Positions 1 to 8,097 are shown, counted from the stretch's first letter. The stretch: DNA of 13,443 bases from Calditrichaceae bacterium (GCA_024763405.1 JANTFQ010000028.1:1-13443), one strand, 5' to 3'. Translations and numbers: made by a program. Notes: generated by a model not told the origin, from the sequence alone.

Positions 1-572
1 AGGAATTGATGAAAAAAAAGGTAGGGGAACGGCTCGGTTTGCGCGGCCCGTTTGGTCACGGTTTCTCTTTAAAAGAAAACAGCCTGCTCATTGGCGGCGG
101 CATTGGTATCGCCCCGCTGAGGCGGTTGGCGCAGGAATTGAACGATTTGGGGATGCGTTTTGTTTCTCTTTTAGGCGCGGCTACGGAACACGAGCTCATC
201 TTTAAATCCCATTTTCAGGAAATTTCCACCTGCTATTTTTATACGGACGATGGTTCCTTTGGTGAAAAAGGGCTGGTCACGGAACATTTACTGCAAATTA
301 TTCAGGATGAAAAAATCGAGCACATCTACGCTGCAGGTCCGGAAATTATGTTTGTAAAAGTAAAAGAGTTGATTGACCCGCTGAGCATTCCCTATGAATT
401 TTGTATGGAACGCTATATGAAATGCGGCATCGGTATTTGCGGGCAGTGCGTGCTGGATGATTCCGGGGTTCGGTTATGTGTGGAAGGTCCGGTGTTGAAT
501 CAGGATGATTTGAAAGGGGTAACGGAATTGGGGAAAGTACACCGTAATGCCACGGGGCGCAGAATAAAATAG
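1..572 (+). CDS. pyrK: Dihydroorotate dehydrogenase electron transfer subunit PyrK (5' end outside the window)
   Basis: This is the C-terminal part of PyrK, the subunit that passes electrons between NAD and the catalytic PyrD subunit in pyrimidine synthesis. The reading frame is open to the window edge. The first possible start, TTG at 6, falls inside the conserved FAD-domain end (LGLRGPFGHGF), so the true start and most of the flavin beta-barrel lie upstream. Visible in order are the NAD-binding glycine loop GGGIGIAPL, the GAATEHELIF strand, AAGPEIMFVKV, and a C-terminal [2Fe-2S] site with spacing C-x4-C-x2-C-x9-C (CGIGICGQC, then RLC, about 423-480). The MERYMKCGIGICGQC style resembles archaeal and thermophile PyrK more than the Bacillus type. 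The related NfnA/sulfide dehydrogenase subunits are the main alternative. The stop lies 2 nt from the stop of the convergent neighbour, with no room for a terminator between them. Confidence 0.9.
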   Translation, partial: ELMKKKVGERLGLRGPFGHGFSLKENSLLIGGGIGIAPLRRLAQELNDLGMRFVSLLGAATEHELIFKSHFQEISTCYFYTDDGSFGEKGLVTEHLLQIIQDEKIEHIYAAGPEIMFVKVKELIDPLSIPYEFCMERYMKCGIGICGQCVLDDSGVRLCVEGPVLNQDDLKGVTELGKVHRNATGRRIK

Positions 573-574
573 GG

Positions 575-1285
575 CTATAATTTCCCGGTAAATTCTTTAC
601 GAAATAATGTATCAGTTATAATGCCATCTAAACTATATTTTGCCAAACGATTGTAATCTTCCATTCTGTTTACAGTCCAGACAAATAATTGTTTATTTCT
701 CTTCTTTGCCTGTGCAATAAATGTATCTGAAATAACACTGTGATGGGGGTGCCAGGCATCTGATTTTAAAAAGATATCGATATACTGGCAGGCTCTCGGG
801 AAATGCCGGAACAAAAATCCTGTGCGTATTTCCGGTTGTAGTAATTTAAAAATGGCCAGGGTACTAGGGTCAAATGCAGAAACCCAAATTTGCGGAATTA
901 CGTTAAAATCATTTATGGTTTTAATTAAAGCGCGCACAAGTTTTAGATTATTTGCATAATAAGATTTAATATCTAAAATAAGGGGCACAGTACCTTTAAA
1001 CTCTTCCAGATACGCTTCTAATGTCTGAATTCCGATAGTACGGCCAAAGCCATTTTGTTTGTATTTATAATGCTTCAGTTCATTATAAGATGTAAAACTA
1101 ATAAGTTTCTTTTCGCCAAAATGATGTAAAAGAGATTTATCGTGAAATAAAAGTAATTCACCCGAAGCGCACATTCGGATATCCGCTTCCAATGCGGTAG
1201 CGCCATGTTCAAGCGCGCGCCGACCGGCCTCGATTGTATTCTCCGGAACATCTGTATGGTCTCCTCTGTGCGCAATTATTTGCAT
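575..1285 (-). CDS. Glycerophosphodiester phosphodiesterase family protein
   Basis: This enzyme likely hydrolyses glycerophosphodiesters from deacylated phospholipids to glycerol-3-phosphate and an alcohol. It is 236 residues from the chosen start, a normal size for a compact TIM-barrel GDPD. The family residues are present: H6-R7-G8 at the first strand, PENT (14-17), E33 and D35 (EAD) as metal ligands, H48-D49, a DIK motif in the middle and the C-terminal VWTVN and DGIITD strands. No signal peptide is visible, so it is probably cytoplasmic. I chose ATG at 1285 because the HRG motif normally lies a few residues from the N-terminus. A GTG at 1321 would add 12 residues, overlap the upstream gene and has no Shine-Dalgarno. 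With the chosen start the upstream stop is 13 nt away, so the two genes almost certainly form one transcript. The exact substrate cannot be read from sequence. Confidence 0.9.
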   Translation of the reverse strand: MQIIAHRGDHTDVPENTIEAGRRALEHGATALEADIRMCASGELLLFHDKSLLHHFGEKKLISFTSYNELKHYKYKQNGFGRTIGIQTLEAYLEEFKGTVPLILDIKSYYANNLKLVRALIKTINDFNVIPQIWVSAFDPSTLAIFKLLQPEIRTGFLFRHFPRACQYIDIFLKSDAWHPHHSVISDTFIAQAKKRNKQLFVWTVNRMEDYNRLAKYSLDGIITDTLFRKEFTGKL

Positions 1286-1298
1286 GCGTTTACTTTCA

Positions 1299-1934
1299 TC
1301 ATAAGAAAAAATTAAAATCACTTAGGAAATAATAGATAAGCAATGCGGGGATAATGATGGCAAGCCAGACGGAAAAGCGGATAAGCTTGTTTTTTGTAAT
1401 CAAACGCAGACCGGTTACTCCATAAGAAATGGAAGAGATGAGCAGTGATAAATAGCCAAGACCAATCAAAATATTTGTATAGGGATTTTTAACTAATATT
1501 AAAAAATCCAGAGCAATTAAACCAAAAATTAATGTATTTGCTTTGCCCCAAACATTGGCCATCATGGGCTTTTGAGTAACCCGTATTAGGGCCGAACCGG
1601 AAATGATAATGAGTAGATCCCGATATAAAAAGAAAACAATCAAAGGTAGAGGGAACGATCTGTACAGAATAAGTGAGGTAAAAATAACTGCCATCGCAAT
1701 TTTATCGCAAATGGGGTCAAGAATAATCCCTAACTCTGTTACCTGATGCCGTTTACGGCTTATATAGCCATCCAATATATCTGTCGAGCCGGCAATAATG
1801 GCAAGAATAAGCAGGACAATATTACCTGTATCTGTATTCGCTGCAATTAAAAATGCCATTGGGATTACAAGAATCACACGGCTGAAGCTTAATAAATTTG
1901 AAAGGAAAAAAAATTCCTTAAATCTAATCTGCAT
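1299..1934 (-). CDS. CDP-alcohol phosphatidyltransferase family membrane enzyme (PgsA-like)
   Basis: This is a 211-residue integral membrane enzyme of the family that joins a CDP-diacylglycerol-type donor to an alcohol. The catalytic signature D-x2-D-G-x2-A-R-x8-G-x3-D-x3-D is present with exact spacing: D52, D55, G56, R60, G69, D73 and D77. The only change is S59 in place of the usual Ala. The N-terminal NLLSFSRVILVIP helix and several further hydrophobic segments match the six-helix fold. PgsA (phosphatidylglycerophosphate synthase) is the commonest member of this length, but other acceptors (inositol phosphate, glycerol, choline) cannot be excluded, so no symbol is given. ATG at 1934 has an AGGG sequence about 7 nt upstream. 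The gene leads a two-gene minus-strand operon with the GDPD gene and is transcribed divergently from uvrC across a 141-bp spacer. Confidence 0.88.
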   Translation of the reverse strand: MQIRFKEFFFLSNLLSFSRVILVIPMAFLIAANTDTGNIVLLILAIIAGSTDILDGYISRKRHQVTELGIILDPICDKIAMAVIFTSLILYRSFPLPLIVFFLYRDLLIIISGSALIRVTQKPMMANVWGKANTLIFGLIALDFLILVKNPYTNILIGLGYLSLLISSISYGVTGLRLITKNKLIRFSVWLAIIIPALLIYYFLSDFNFFL

Positions 1935-2075
1935 AGACTACCCTAAAACTTCCTGATCTGAAAGAAGGTGTATAAATCGAATCCAATAAAATAAACATTT
2001 TTTATTTAATTTGAAAATATTTCATTCTCGATCTGGCCTTTTTTAAATGAAAAAAAATCCCTACATTTAAACCAT

Positions 2076-3914
2076 ATGCAAACAACTGTAGAAATAAAAG
2101 AGACTATAAAAAATATTCCGTTAAAGCCGGGATGTTATCTTTTTAAAGATAAAAAAGGTATCATCCTCTATGTTGGTAAAGCCAGCGTACTGCGGCACCG
2201 CGTTCGCTCCTATTTTCAGGCATCCCGTCCGGCGCATCCCAAATTAGAAGCGCTTATAAAAAAAGTGGTGGAACTGGAATGGATTGTAACGGATTCTGAA
2301 GTGGAAGCGCTGATTCTGGAAAACAATCTGATTAAAAAACATCAGCCCCGATATAATATCAGTCTGAAAGACGATAAAACCTATCCCTATATTCGTATTA
2401 CCAATGAAGATTTTCCGCAAATTTTTGTAACTCGAAAGCGTGTTCGGGACGGATCACAATATTTTGGTCCCTACACGGATGTTAAAAATATGCGTTACGC
2501 GTTAAAGACGCTGCGTTCTGTCTTTCCGGTTCGATCCTGTAAATTTAAATTCACCTCCGAAATGATTGAAAAACGCAAAGTTGATTTATGCCTGGATTAT
2601 TATATCAAAAAATGTAAAGGACCTTGCCAGGGATTGCAAAGTAAAGAAGAATACGCCGCGATGATAAAAAAAGTGGGCCGTTTCTTAACTGGAAAAACAG
2701 AAGAATTGGTTGGTGAATTAAAAGCAGAGATGCAGCAGCGAGCACAGGAAATGAATTATGAAGAGGCTGCGCGTGTACGGGACCGGCTTTCGGCACTGGA
2801 AAATTACCGTAACACACAAAAAATAGTTCAGAAAGATTTTAAAGACAGGGATTTGATTTCGGTCGTTAAGGAAGATAGCGACGCCTGTGCGGTGGTATTC
2901 CGCATCCGGGATGGTAAAATAACCGGACGGATGCATTACTACATGAATGGTGTAGAATGGAAAGAGACCTCTGAAATTCTGGAAACGTTCCTTCAGCGCT
3001 ATTATTTTCAGACGGATGATATCCCCCGGGAAATAATGTTGCAGGAGAATATTGAACAGCAGACCTCGGTCGAAACCTGGCTGGGCGATCGGGCTCACAA
3101 AAAGGTCACACTCTTTGTTCCCAAAATCGGGGAAAAGAAAAAGCTGGTTTCGATGACCCAGACAAATGCCCGCTATCTGCTGAAGGAGCTAAAACTTCAG
3201 AAACTCAAAGCCCAAAACTATGTGCCGCATTCGGTTCAGGCTTTGCAGCGCGATTTAAAACTGGCAGTAAAACCAAGACGGATGGAGTGTTTCGATATTT
3301 CGAATATCCAGGGAACAGACCCGGTTGCCTCGATGGTTTCCTTTTTTGATGGAAAACCCAAAAAATCCGAATACAGGAAATATAAAATTCAGATAAAAGA
3401 AACACCCGACGATTTTGCGATGATGCGTGAAGTTATTAAGCGTCGCTACAGCAGGCTTCTGCGCGAAGGGAAATCTCTGCCGGATTTAATTGTTGTGGAC
3501 GGTGGGAAAGGCCAGTTATCCAGCGCCAAACAAATTCTTAATGAGTTGGGTTTACCAAAGCAGCCGGTAATCGGTTTGGCAAAACGAATGGAAGAAGTTT
3601 TTCTTCCCGGTTTTTCGGATGCCCAGATGATTCCTAAAACGTCAGCATCGATAAAACTTTTACAGCAGATTCGGGATGAAGCACACCGTTTCGCCATCAC
3701 TTTTCATCGAGAACGACGGAAGAAGCGCACCCTTAAATCCGAATTGGACAGCATATCAGGAGTTGGGCCTAAACGCCGTGTCCAACTTTTAAAAATATTT
3801 GGTTCGGTACAGAAAATAAAAAGCTGTACGGTGGATGAATTACAAAAAACCGGAAAATTACCGCTGAATATTGCAGAGAAAATTTTTTTATATTTTAATC
3901 CAATGACAGAATAA
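2076..3914 (+). CDS. uvrC: Excinuclease ABC subunit C (UvrC)
   Basis: UvrC makes both incisions in nucleotide excision repair on DNA marked by UvrAB. At 612 residues it is full length. Domains in order: an N-terminal GIY-YIG nuclease (about 10-95, KPGCYLF and YVGKA, with Cys where many UvrCs have Val or Ile), a cysteine cluster C155, C172, C180, C184 matching the [4Fe-4S] site reported for UvrC, a UVR helical hairpin for UvrB contact (about 209-242), the RNase H-like endonuclease with D407 (CFDISN), D475 (VVDGGKGQ) and H537 (AHRFAITFHR), and C-terminal helix-hairpin-helix motifs (about 560-605, ISGVGPKRR). The start at 2076 fits family length, although no Shine-Dalgarno is visible in the AT-rich leader. 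The gene appears monocistronic; no other repair gene is nearby. Confidence 0.98.
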   Translation: MQTTVEIKETIKNIPLKPGCYLFKDKKGIILYVGKASVLRHRVRSYFQASRPAHPKLEALIKKVVELEWIVTDSEVEALILENNLIKKHQPRYNISLKDDKTYPYIRITNEDFPQIFVTRKRVRDGSQYFGPYTDVKNMRYALKTLRSVFPVRSCKFKFTSEMIEKRKVDLCLDYYIKKCKGPCQGLQSKEEYAAMIKKVGRFLTGKTEELVGELKAEMQQRAQEMNYEEAARVRDRLSALENYRNTQKIVQKDFKDRDLISVVKEDSDACAVVFRIRDGKITGRMHYYMNGVEWKETSEILETFLQRYYFQTDDIPREIMLQENIEQQTSVETWLGDRAHKKVTLFVPKIGEKKKLVSMTQTNARYLLKELKLQKLKAQNYVPHSVQALQRDLKLAVKPRRMECFDISNIQGTDPVASMVSFFDGKPKKSEYRKYKIQIKETPDDFAMMREVIKRRYSRLLREGKSLPDLIVVDGGKGQLSSAKQILNELGLPKQPVIGLAKRMEEVFLPGFSDAQMIPKTSASIKLLQQIRDEAHRFAITFHRERRKKRTLKSELDSISGVGPKRRVQLLKIFGSVQKIKSCTVDELQKTGKLPLNIAEKIFLYFNPMTE

Positions 3915-3930
3915 AAGCAAAATTGCGACA

Positions 3931-3954
3931 ATATGGCTAACGAGTGCGCCATAT
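3931..3954. promoter_or_regulatory. 24-bp dyad (7-bp perfect arms, 10-nt centre) upstream of hsp20; candidate activator site
   Basis: ATATGGC at 3931-3937 is the exact reverse complement of GCCATAT at 3948-3954. The dyad is 17 nt after the uvrC stop and about 120-145 bp upstream of the start point predicted from the sigma-54-like element at 4049-4064. That is a usual distance for enhancer sites of NtrC-family activators. No T-run follows, so it is a poor intrinsic terminator, but a hairpin ending uvrC mRNA is the main alternative. Confidence 0.4.
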
Positions 3955-4048
3955 GTTCTGCTTTCAAAATTCAATATTAATTCTCTAAATTCCCTATTAT
4001 TTTTATAAATCTAAATAAAACAATTAATTACTAATGATTCAAAATTTT

Positions 4049-4064
4049 TGGCATCCTGTTTGTT
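4049..4064 (+). promoter_or_regulatory. Probable sigma-54 (-24/-12) promoter of hsp20
   Basis: The sequence TGGCAT-cctgt-TTGTT matches the consensus TGGCAC-N5-TTGCW. The -24 GG (4050-4051) and the -12 dinucleotide GT (4062-4063) are separated by the canonical 10 bp. The deviations are T for the last C of the -24 box and GT for GC at -12. Transcription would start near 4075, giving a leader of about 40 nt with AGGAGG before the ATG at 4115. No CIRCE element is visible in this spacer. Confidence 0.5.
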
Positions 4065-4114
4065 ATTAGTGGGGGCGAAACGCAACCAATCAACTTAAAA
4101 ACAGGAGGTGCATT

Positions 4115-4561
4115 ATGACACTCGTAAAATATAACCCAACTCGCAGTATTTTCGGTTTACGTTCCAATATGGATCAGTTGTTCGATGAATTCTTCGGATT
4201 AGATAAAGGCATTTGGCCCGAGAGTACATTAAACGTGGTACCGGCGGTAAATCTGGAAGAAACCGAAGATGCTTATAAAATCAGCGCGGAGCTTCCGGGA
4301 ATGCAGAAGAAAGATATCAATATCACGCTGGAAAACAACGTGCTGAGCATCAGCGGCGAAAAGAAAGCGGAGAACAAAGTGGAAGAAAAGAACTATCACC
4401 GCATTGAACGCAGCTATGGTAAATTCCACCGTGCTTTTGAATTGCCGGGAACTGTAAACCGGGATAAAATTGAAGCCGATTATAAAGACGGCATCCTTCA
4501 TATCTCGGTTCCGAAAGCGGAAGAGGCTAAACCGAAACAGATTGAAATCAAAGTTAAATAA
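4115..4561 (+). CDS. Small heat-shock protein, Hsp20/alpha-crystallin family
   Basis: This is an ATP-independent holdase that binds unfolding proteins and forms large oligomers in the cytoplasm. At 148 residues it is a typical class A-like bacterial sHSP. Visible parts are a short N-terminal arm (residues 1-40, FGLRSNMDQLFDEFFG), the alpha-crystallin domain from about residue 43 (PAVNLEETEDAYKISAELPG) through the NVLSISGEKK strand to the signature DGILHISVPKAEE, and a C-terminal IEI tripeptide of the I-x-I type used in oligomer assembly. A strong AGGAGG sits 7 nt before the ATG, suggesting high expression. The gene stands alone, with its own promoter region upstream and a strong terminator downstream. 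The promoter looks like sigma-54 rather than a heat-shock sigma factor or HrcA type. Confidence 0.97.
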   Translation: MTLVKYNPTRSIFGLRSNMDQLFDEFFGLDKGIWPESTLNVVPAVNLEETEDAYKISAELPGMQKKDINITLENNVLSISGEKKAENKVEEKNYHRIERSYGKFHRAFELPGTVNRDKIEADYKDGILHISVPKAEEAKPKQIEIKVK

Positions 4562-4575
4562 GCCCCGCAATCAAT

Positions 4576-4608
4576 AAAAGGGCAGGCCAATACGGTCTGC
4601 CCTTTTTT
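4576..4608 (+). terminator. Strong intrinsic terminator after hsp20
   Basis: The arm AAAAGGGCAG (4576-4585) pairs perfectly with CTGCCCTTTT (4597-4606). GCC (4586-4588) and GGT (4594-4596) extend the stem to 13 bp, including one G-U pair, around a 5-nt loop. The T-run of the right arm (4603-4608) supplies the U-tract. It lies 15 nt after the hsp20 stop. Confidence 0.93.
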
Positions 4609-4669
4609 ATTTTACCACCATTCCGTACATTCTCCCTGATTAAAACTATAATTTGAATAAGGAACCACA

Positions 4670-6271
4670 ATGCTGCGCATAACCGAAATAAAACTTCCCC
4701 TCGAGCATAATGATAACGATATAAAATTAAAAATTCTTAAAAAGCTAAAAATTTCATTAGATGAATTGATTCGCTTTTCGGTTTTCAAACGCAGTATTGA
4801 CGCCCGTAAAAGAAATCATATTTTTATTACGTATTCGCTTAATGTCGAAACCACGAACGATGATAAATTTGCCCGGGATTTCCAGAAGGATCCGCATATC
4901 CGTCGTTTAGCAGATGATGCATATCATTTCCCGGTTCAGGCGAGAGGGGATGTTTCGGAACGGCCGCTTATCATCGGCGCCGGGCCGGCCGGACTCTTTG
5001 CGGGTTTGCTTCTGGCGCAGGCGGGATTCCGCCCGATTATTTTGGAACGGGGGAAGAAAGTACGCGAACGCACCGTGGATACATTTGAATTTTGGCGCAG
5101 TGGCAAATTGAATCCGGAATCCAATGTGCAGTTCGGAGAAGGCGGGGCCGGTACTTTTTCCGACGGGAAACTGCATACACAAATTAAGGACCGCGGTCAT
5201 CGCGGCCGGAAAATACTGGAAGAATTAGTGAAAGCCGGGGCTCCCGAAGAGATCCTTTATTTAAGTAAACCGCATATCGGAACCTTTCGTCTTGTAAAAG
5301 TAGTGGAAAACCTGCGGGCTGAAATTGAATCATTGGGCGGTGAAATTCGCTGCGATACTAAAGTAGTAGATATTTTACAAAAAGGTAATAAAATACGCGG
5401 TGTCCGTCTGACCGGTGGTGATGAGGTTCTGAGTAATTATGTTATCCTGGCGACTGGACATAGCGCTCGCGATACCTTCGAAATGCTGCATTCCCGCGGC
5501 GTTTACATCGAACCGAAACCATTTTCAATCGGCTTTCGAATCGAACATCCGCAATCTCATATCGATCAATGCCGCTTTGGTAAAGAAGCCGGGCATCCGC
5601 TGTTGGGTTCCGCGGATTATAAACTGGTCCATCACTGTAAAAACGGACGTTCGGTTTACACTTTTTGTATGTGTCCCGGTGGTACCGTCGTGGCTGCCGC
5701 TTCTGAGGACGGCGGTGTGGTTACCAATGGTATGAGCCAGTATTCCAGGAACGAACGGAATGCCAACAGCGCCGTGGTCGTCGGGGTAACCCCGGAGGAT
5801 TATCCGGCCGGACCGCTTGGCGGGATTGCCTTTCAGCGTCAGTTGGAAAAACGGGCATTTAAGCTGGGCGGATCCGATTATCAGGCACCCGGTCAGCTTC
5901 TCATTGATTTTCTTGCTAAGCGACCTTCTGCAGAATTTGGTTCCGTTATACCATCCTACAAACCCGGTGTGAAGCCGGGGGATTTGAGTACGAGTCTGCC
6001 GGCTTATGCGATTGAAGCGATCCGCGAAGCGCTGCCTGCTTTTGATAAAAAGATTAAGGGCTTTCTGCTGAATGATGCGGTGCTGACCGGAGTTGAAACC
6101 CGCACTTCTGCACCGGTTCGAATTACACGCGGGAAAGATTATCAGAGTGTAAATATGCATGGATTGTATCCCTGCGGTGAAGGCGCCGGATATGCCGGTG
6201 GTATCTTATCTTCGGCGGTAGACGGTATTGAAACGGCAGAAGCGGTTGCAAAGAGTATTTTAAAAAAATAG
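4670..6271 (+). CDS. Uncharacterised FAD-dependent dehydrogenase (COG2509 type)
   Basis: This 533-residue flavoprotein belongs to the widespread COG2509 family of NAD(FAD)-utilising dehydrogenases, whose substrate is not established as far as I know. An N-terminal domain of about 95 residues (LRITEIKLPLEH, then FSVFKRSIDARKRN), typical of the family, precedes a Rossmann FAD site at about 98-125 (IIGAGPAGLFAGLLLAQAGF, ending in the ribose-binding acidic residue of ILERG). The family hallmark VQFGEGGAGTFSDGKL follows, then a second nucleotide-proximal stretch ATGHSARDT and the C-terminal FAD closure GLYPCGEGAGYAGGI. No signal peptide or membrane segment is seen. AAGGAA lies 5 nt before the ATG. 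The terminator upstream separates it from hsp20, so it needs its own promoter in the short 61-bp spacer or readthrough. The family call is firm; the function is not. Confidence 0.9.
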   Translation: MLRITEIKLPLEHNDNDIKLKILKKLKISLDELIRFSVFKRSIDARKRNHIFITYSLNVETTNDDKFARDFQKDPHIRRLADDAYHFPVQARGDVSERPLIIGAGPAGLFAGLLLAQAGFRPIILERGKKVRERTVDTFEFWRSGKLNPESNVQFGEGGAGTFSDGKLHTQIKDRGHRGRKILEELVKAGAPEEILYLSKPHIGTFRLVKVVENLRAEIESLGGEIRCDTKVVDILQKGNKIRGVRLTGGDEVLSNYVILATGHSARDTFEMLHSRGVYIEPKPFSIGFRIEHPQSHIDQCRFGKEAGHPLLGSADYKLVHHCKNGRSVYTFCMCPGGTVVAAASEDGGVVTNGMSQYSRNERNANSAVVVGVTPEDYPAGPLGGIAFQRQLEKRAFKLGGSDYQAPGQLLIDFLAKRPSAEFGSVIPSYKPGVKPGDLSTSLPAYAIEAIREALPAFDKKIKGFLLNDAVLTGVETRTSAPVRITRGKDYQSVNMHGLYPCGEGAGYAGGILSSAVDGIETAEAVAKSILKK

Positions 6272-6509
6272 TAATAAAGAGTGAAAATATATAAAATTGT
6301 GTTTTGGTAACATAATCCCTAAGTTGCGGCTAATCAATTTGGGTAAATAGTACCTGCAGGCGGATAAACAAATTCTGAAATAAGTTTTAACAGAAATAAT
6401 GTCGGACCGGATATATAGACTTTTAGTTTAGTATTTTTTGAATACCTTCCTTTAAACCTTTTTTATCTCACTCCACGAAGTTTATCCTTAATATTTAAAT
6501 AGGAATAAA
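6272..6509. other. AT-rich spacer / probable rhlE leader
   Basis: There is no gene here. A small perfect inverted repeat, GTATT-ttttg-AATAC, begins near 6430 and is followed by a pyrimidine-rich stretch (cttcctttaaacctttttt). It could be a weak terminator for the upstream flavoprotein gene or part of the helicase leader. No convincing -35/-10 or sigma-54 element was found. Confidence 0.3.
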
Positions 6510-7784
6510 ATGAAAACAAAGCAATTTAAAGATCTTAAAATTATTGAGCCTGTTTTAAAAGCTCTGAAAGAACAAAAATATACCGAACCTACCTCTATTC
6601 AGGAAAAGGCGATTCCGCTTATTCTGGAACGAAAAGATGTGTTAGGTTCCGCGCAAACCGGTACCGGAAAAACAGCGGCCTTTGCCATTCCCATTTTACA
6701 GCATCTTCATCTTGACCGGCAGCAGAATAACCGTCCGCGTAAGATTAATGCGCTTGTCATCACTCCAACGCGTGAACTGGCCATTCAGATAGCAGAAAGT
6801 TTTACGGTGTATGGGAAATATACGGGAATAAAAAATACCGTTGTGTTTGGCGGCGTGAATCAAAATGCCCAGACGACAGCCCTGCGCAAAGGGGTTGATG
6901 TGCTCGTGGCAACACCGGGAAGACTTCTTGATCTGATGGAGCAGGGATTTATTCGATTGCAGGACGTCGAATATTTTGTACTGGATGAAGCGGATCGGAT
7001 GCTGGATATGGGTTTCATTCACGATATTCGAAAAATAATCGCCAAGTTACCATCGAAACGGCAGTCCTTGTTTTTTTCAGCAACGATGCCCAAAAATATT
7101 GTGGAGCTTTCGAAAAAGATTTTAAATAATCCCGTGAAAGTGGAAGTCAGTCCCGTGTCATCCACGGCCGAAACAATACAGCAATATCTGTATTACACGA
7201 ATAGAACAAATAAAAAAGACTTACTTCTGCATATTCTTAAGGATCGCAATATTGATCAGGTATTGTTATTCTCAAGAACAAAACACGGCGCCGACAGAAT
7301 CGTTCATAATCTTAAAAGAAAAAAGATAAAATCAGCAGCAATTCACGGCGATAAAGCCCAAAATTCCAGACAACGGGCACTGGCACAATTTAAAGCCCGG
7401 GAAATCAGGGTGCTGGCGGCGACCGATATCGCGGCCAGAGGAATTGATATTGATAAACTGAAATATGTGATTAACTACGATATTCCGAATACTGCTGAAA
7501 CCTACGTGCACCGTATTGGCCGCTCCGGCAGAGCAGGGGAAGAGGGAATTGCTATCTCTATCTGTGAACCGGAAGAAAATGGATATGTAAAAGATATTGA
7601 AAAATTGATTAACCAAAAGATAAAACCTGTTAACGAAAATCCATTTCCACAAACCGATAAACCGATGACCGATATTGAAAAGAAGGAATGGGAAAAAGAA
7701 AAGCAGCGCAGAAAGCAGGAGTTTTTCGCCAATCGAAAACAAAAATCAGGTAAAACACGGTCTGCAAAATACGCCCGTAAATAA
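6510..7784 (+). CDS. rhlE: DEAD-box ATP-dependent RNA helicase, RhlE-like
   Basis: This helicase remodels RNA structure, in relatives during ribosome assembly, RNA decay and cold adaptation. All core motifs are present in 424 residues: Q motif (FKDLKI and EPTSIQEKAIP), Walker A AQTGTGKT near residue 47, PTRELAIQ, TPGRLLDL, DEAD at 159-162, SATMP near 190, LLFSRTK, the motif V region AATDIAARGIDID and HRIGRSGRAG near 334. The tail after about residue 365 is short and strongly basic and charged (KKEWEKEKQRRKQ, ending KSGKTRSAKYARK), typical of RhlE-type proteins and suited to nonspecific RNA binding. There is no DbpA or CsdA C-terminal domain. AGGA lies upstream of the ATG at 6510. The gene is probably monocistronic. 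RhlE is the best subfamily guess; other short DEAD-box branches are possible. Confidence 0.93.
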   Translation: MKTKQFKDLKIIEPVLKALKEQKYTEPTSIQEKAIPLILERKDVLGSAQTGTGKTAAFAIPILQHLHLDRQQNNRPRKINALVITPTRELAIQIAESFTVYGKYTGIKNTVVFGGVNQNAQTTALRKGVDVLVATPGRLLDLMEQGFIRLQDVEYFVLDEADRMLDMGFIHDIRKIIAKLPSKRQSLFFSATMPKNIVELSKKILNNPVKVEVSPVSSTAETIQQYLYYTNRTNKKDLLLHILKDRNIDQVLLFSRTKHGADRIVHNLKRKKIKSAAIHGDKAQNSRQRALAQFKAREIRVLAATDIAARGIDIDKLKYVINYDIPNTAETYVHRIGRSGRAGEEGIAISICEPEENGYVKDIEKLINQKIKPVNENPFPQTDKPMTDIEKKEWEKEKQRRKQEFFANRKQKSGKTRSAKYARK

Positions 7785-7848
7785 TATGCCGGAGGAGAAT
7801 CGATTTTTACAAACCACTTTCTCCAAAAAATGAAAAGCCGCATCAACG

Positions 7849-7895
7849 TTTCCCCTCTTCTGTGTTCAGTTTATAGAAATATGAGGGGAAATTTT
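7849..7895 (+). terminator. Hairpin with short T-run downstream of rhlE, possible terminator
   Basis: TTTCCCCTC (7849-7857) is the exact reverse complement of GAGGGGAAA (7883-7891). Inside, TTCT (7858-7861) can pair with AGAA (7875-7878). TTTT follows the right arm at 7892-7895. The distance from the rhlE stop (65 nt) is acceptable. The loop is long and the U-tract short, so it may be weak. Confidence 0.5.
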
Positions 7896-8097
7896 AGTAT
7901 CTGTTTTTTACTGCAACGGTACAACCCTTTTAGATAACTTTTATTGTTTCAGCACACTATTTTGAACCGTTGAACTTTCATTCAAGATTTTTAGTGTGAA
8001 AAAATTCCCGACAACAAATCCCAAATAAACAAAGATGTTTCAAAATCCGGAAAAGAAATCCCAAAGTTAGTCCGACATATTTAGTGAAGCACGATAG

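Noticed and set aside
4021..4114. CIRCE (HrcA) operator for hsp20
   Set aside because: No TTAGCACTC-N9-GAGTGCTAA-like dyad is present. GAGTGC at 3943-3948 is an isolated half-match inside the loop of another dyad.
5525..6160. Long minus-strand open frame inside the flavoprotein gene
   Set aside because: It lies wholly opposite conserved flavoprotein coding sequence and resembles no family I recognise.
7830..7940. Small frame starting ATG at 7830 after the SD-like GGAGGAG (about 36 codons)
   Set aside because: The SD-like sequence is more than 30 nt from the ATG, the frame runs straight through the inverted repeat at 7849-7891, and the peptide has no recognisable features.
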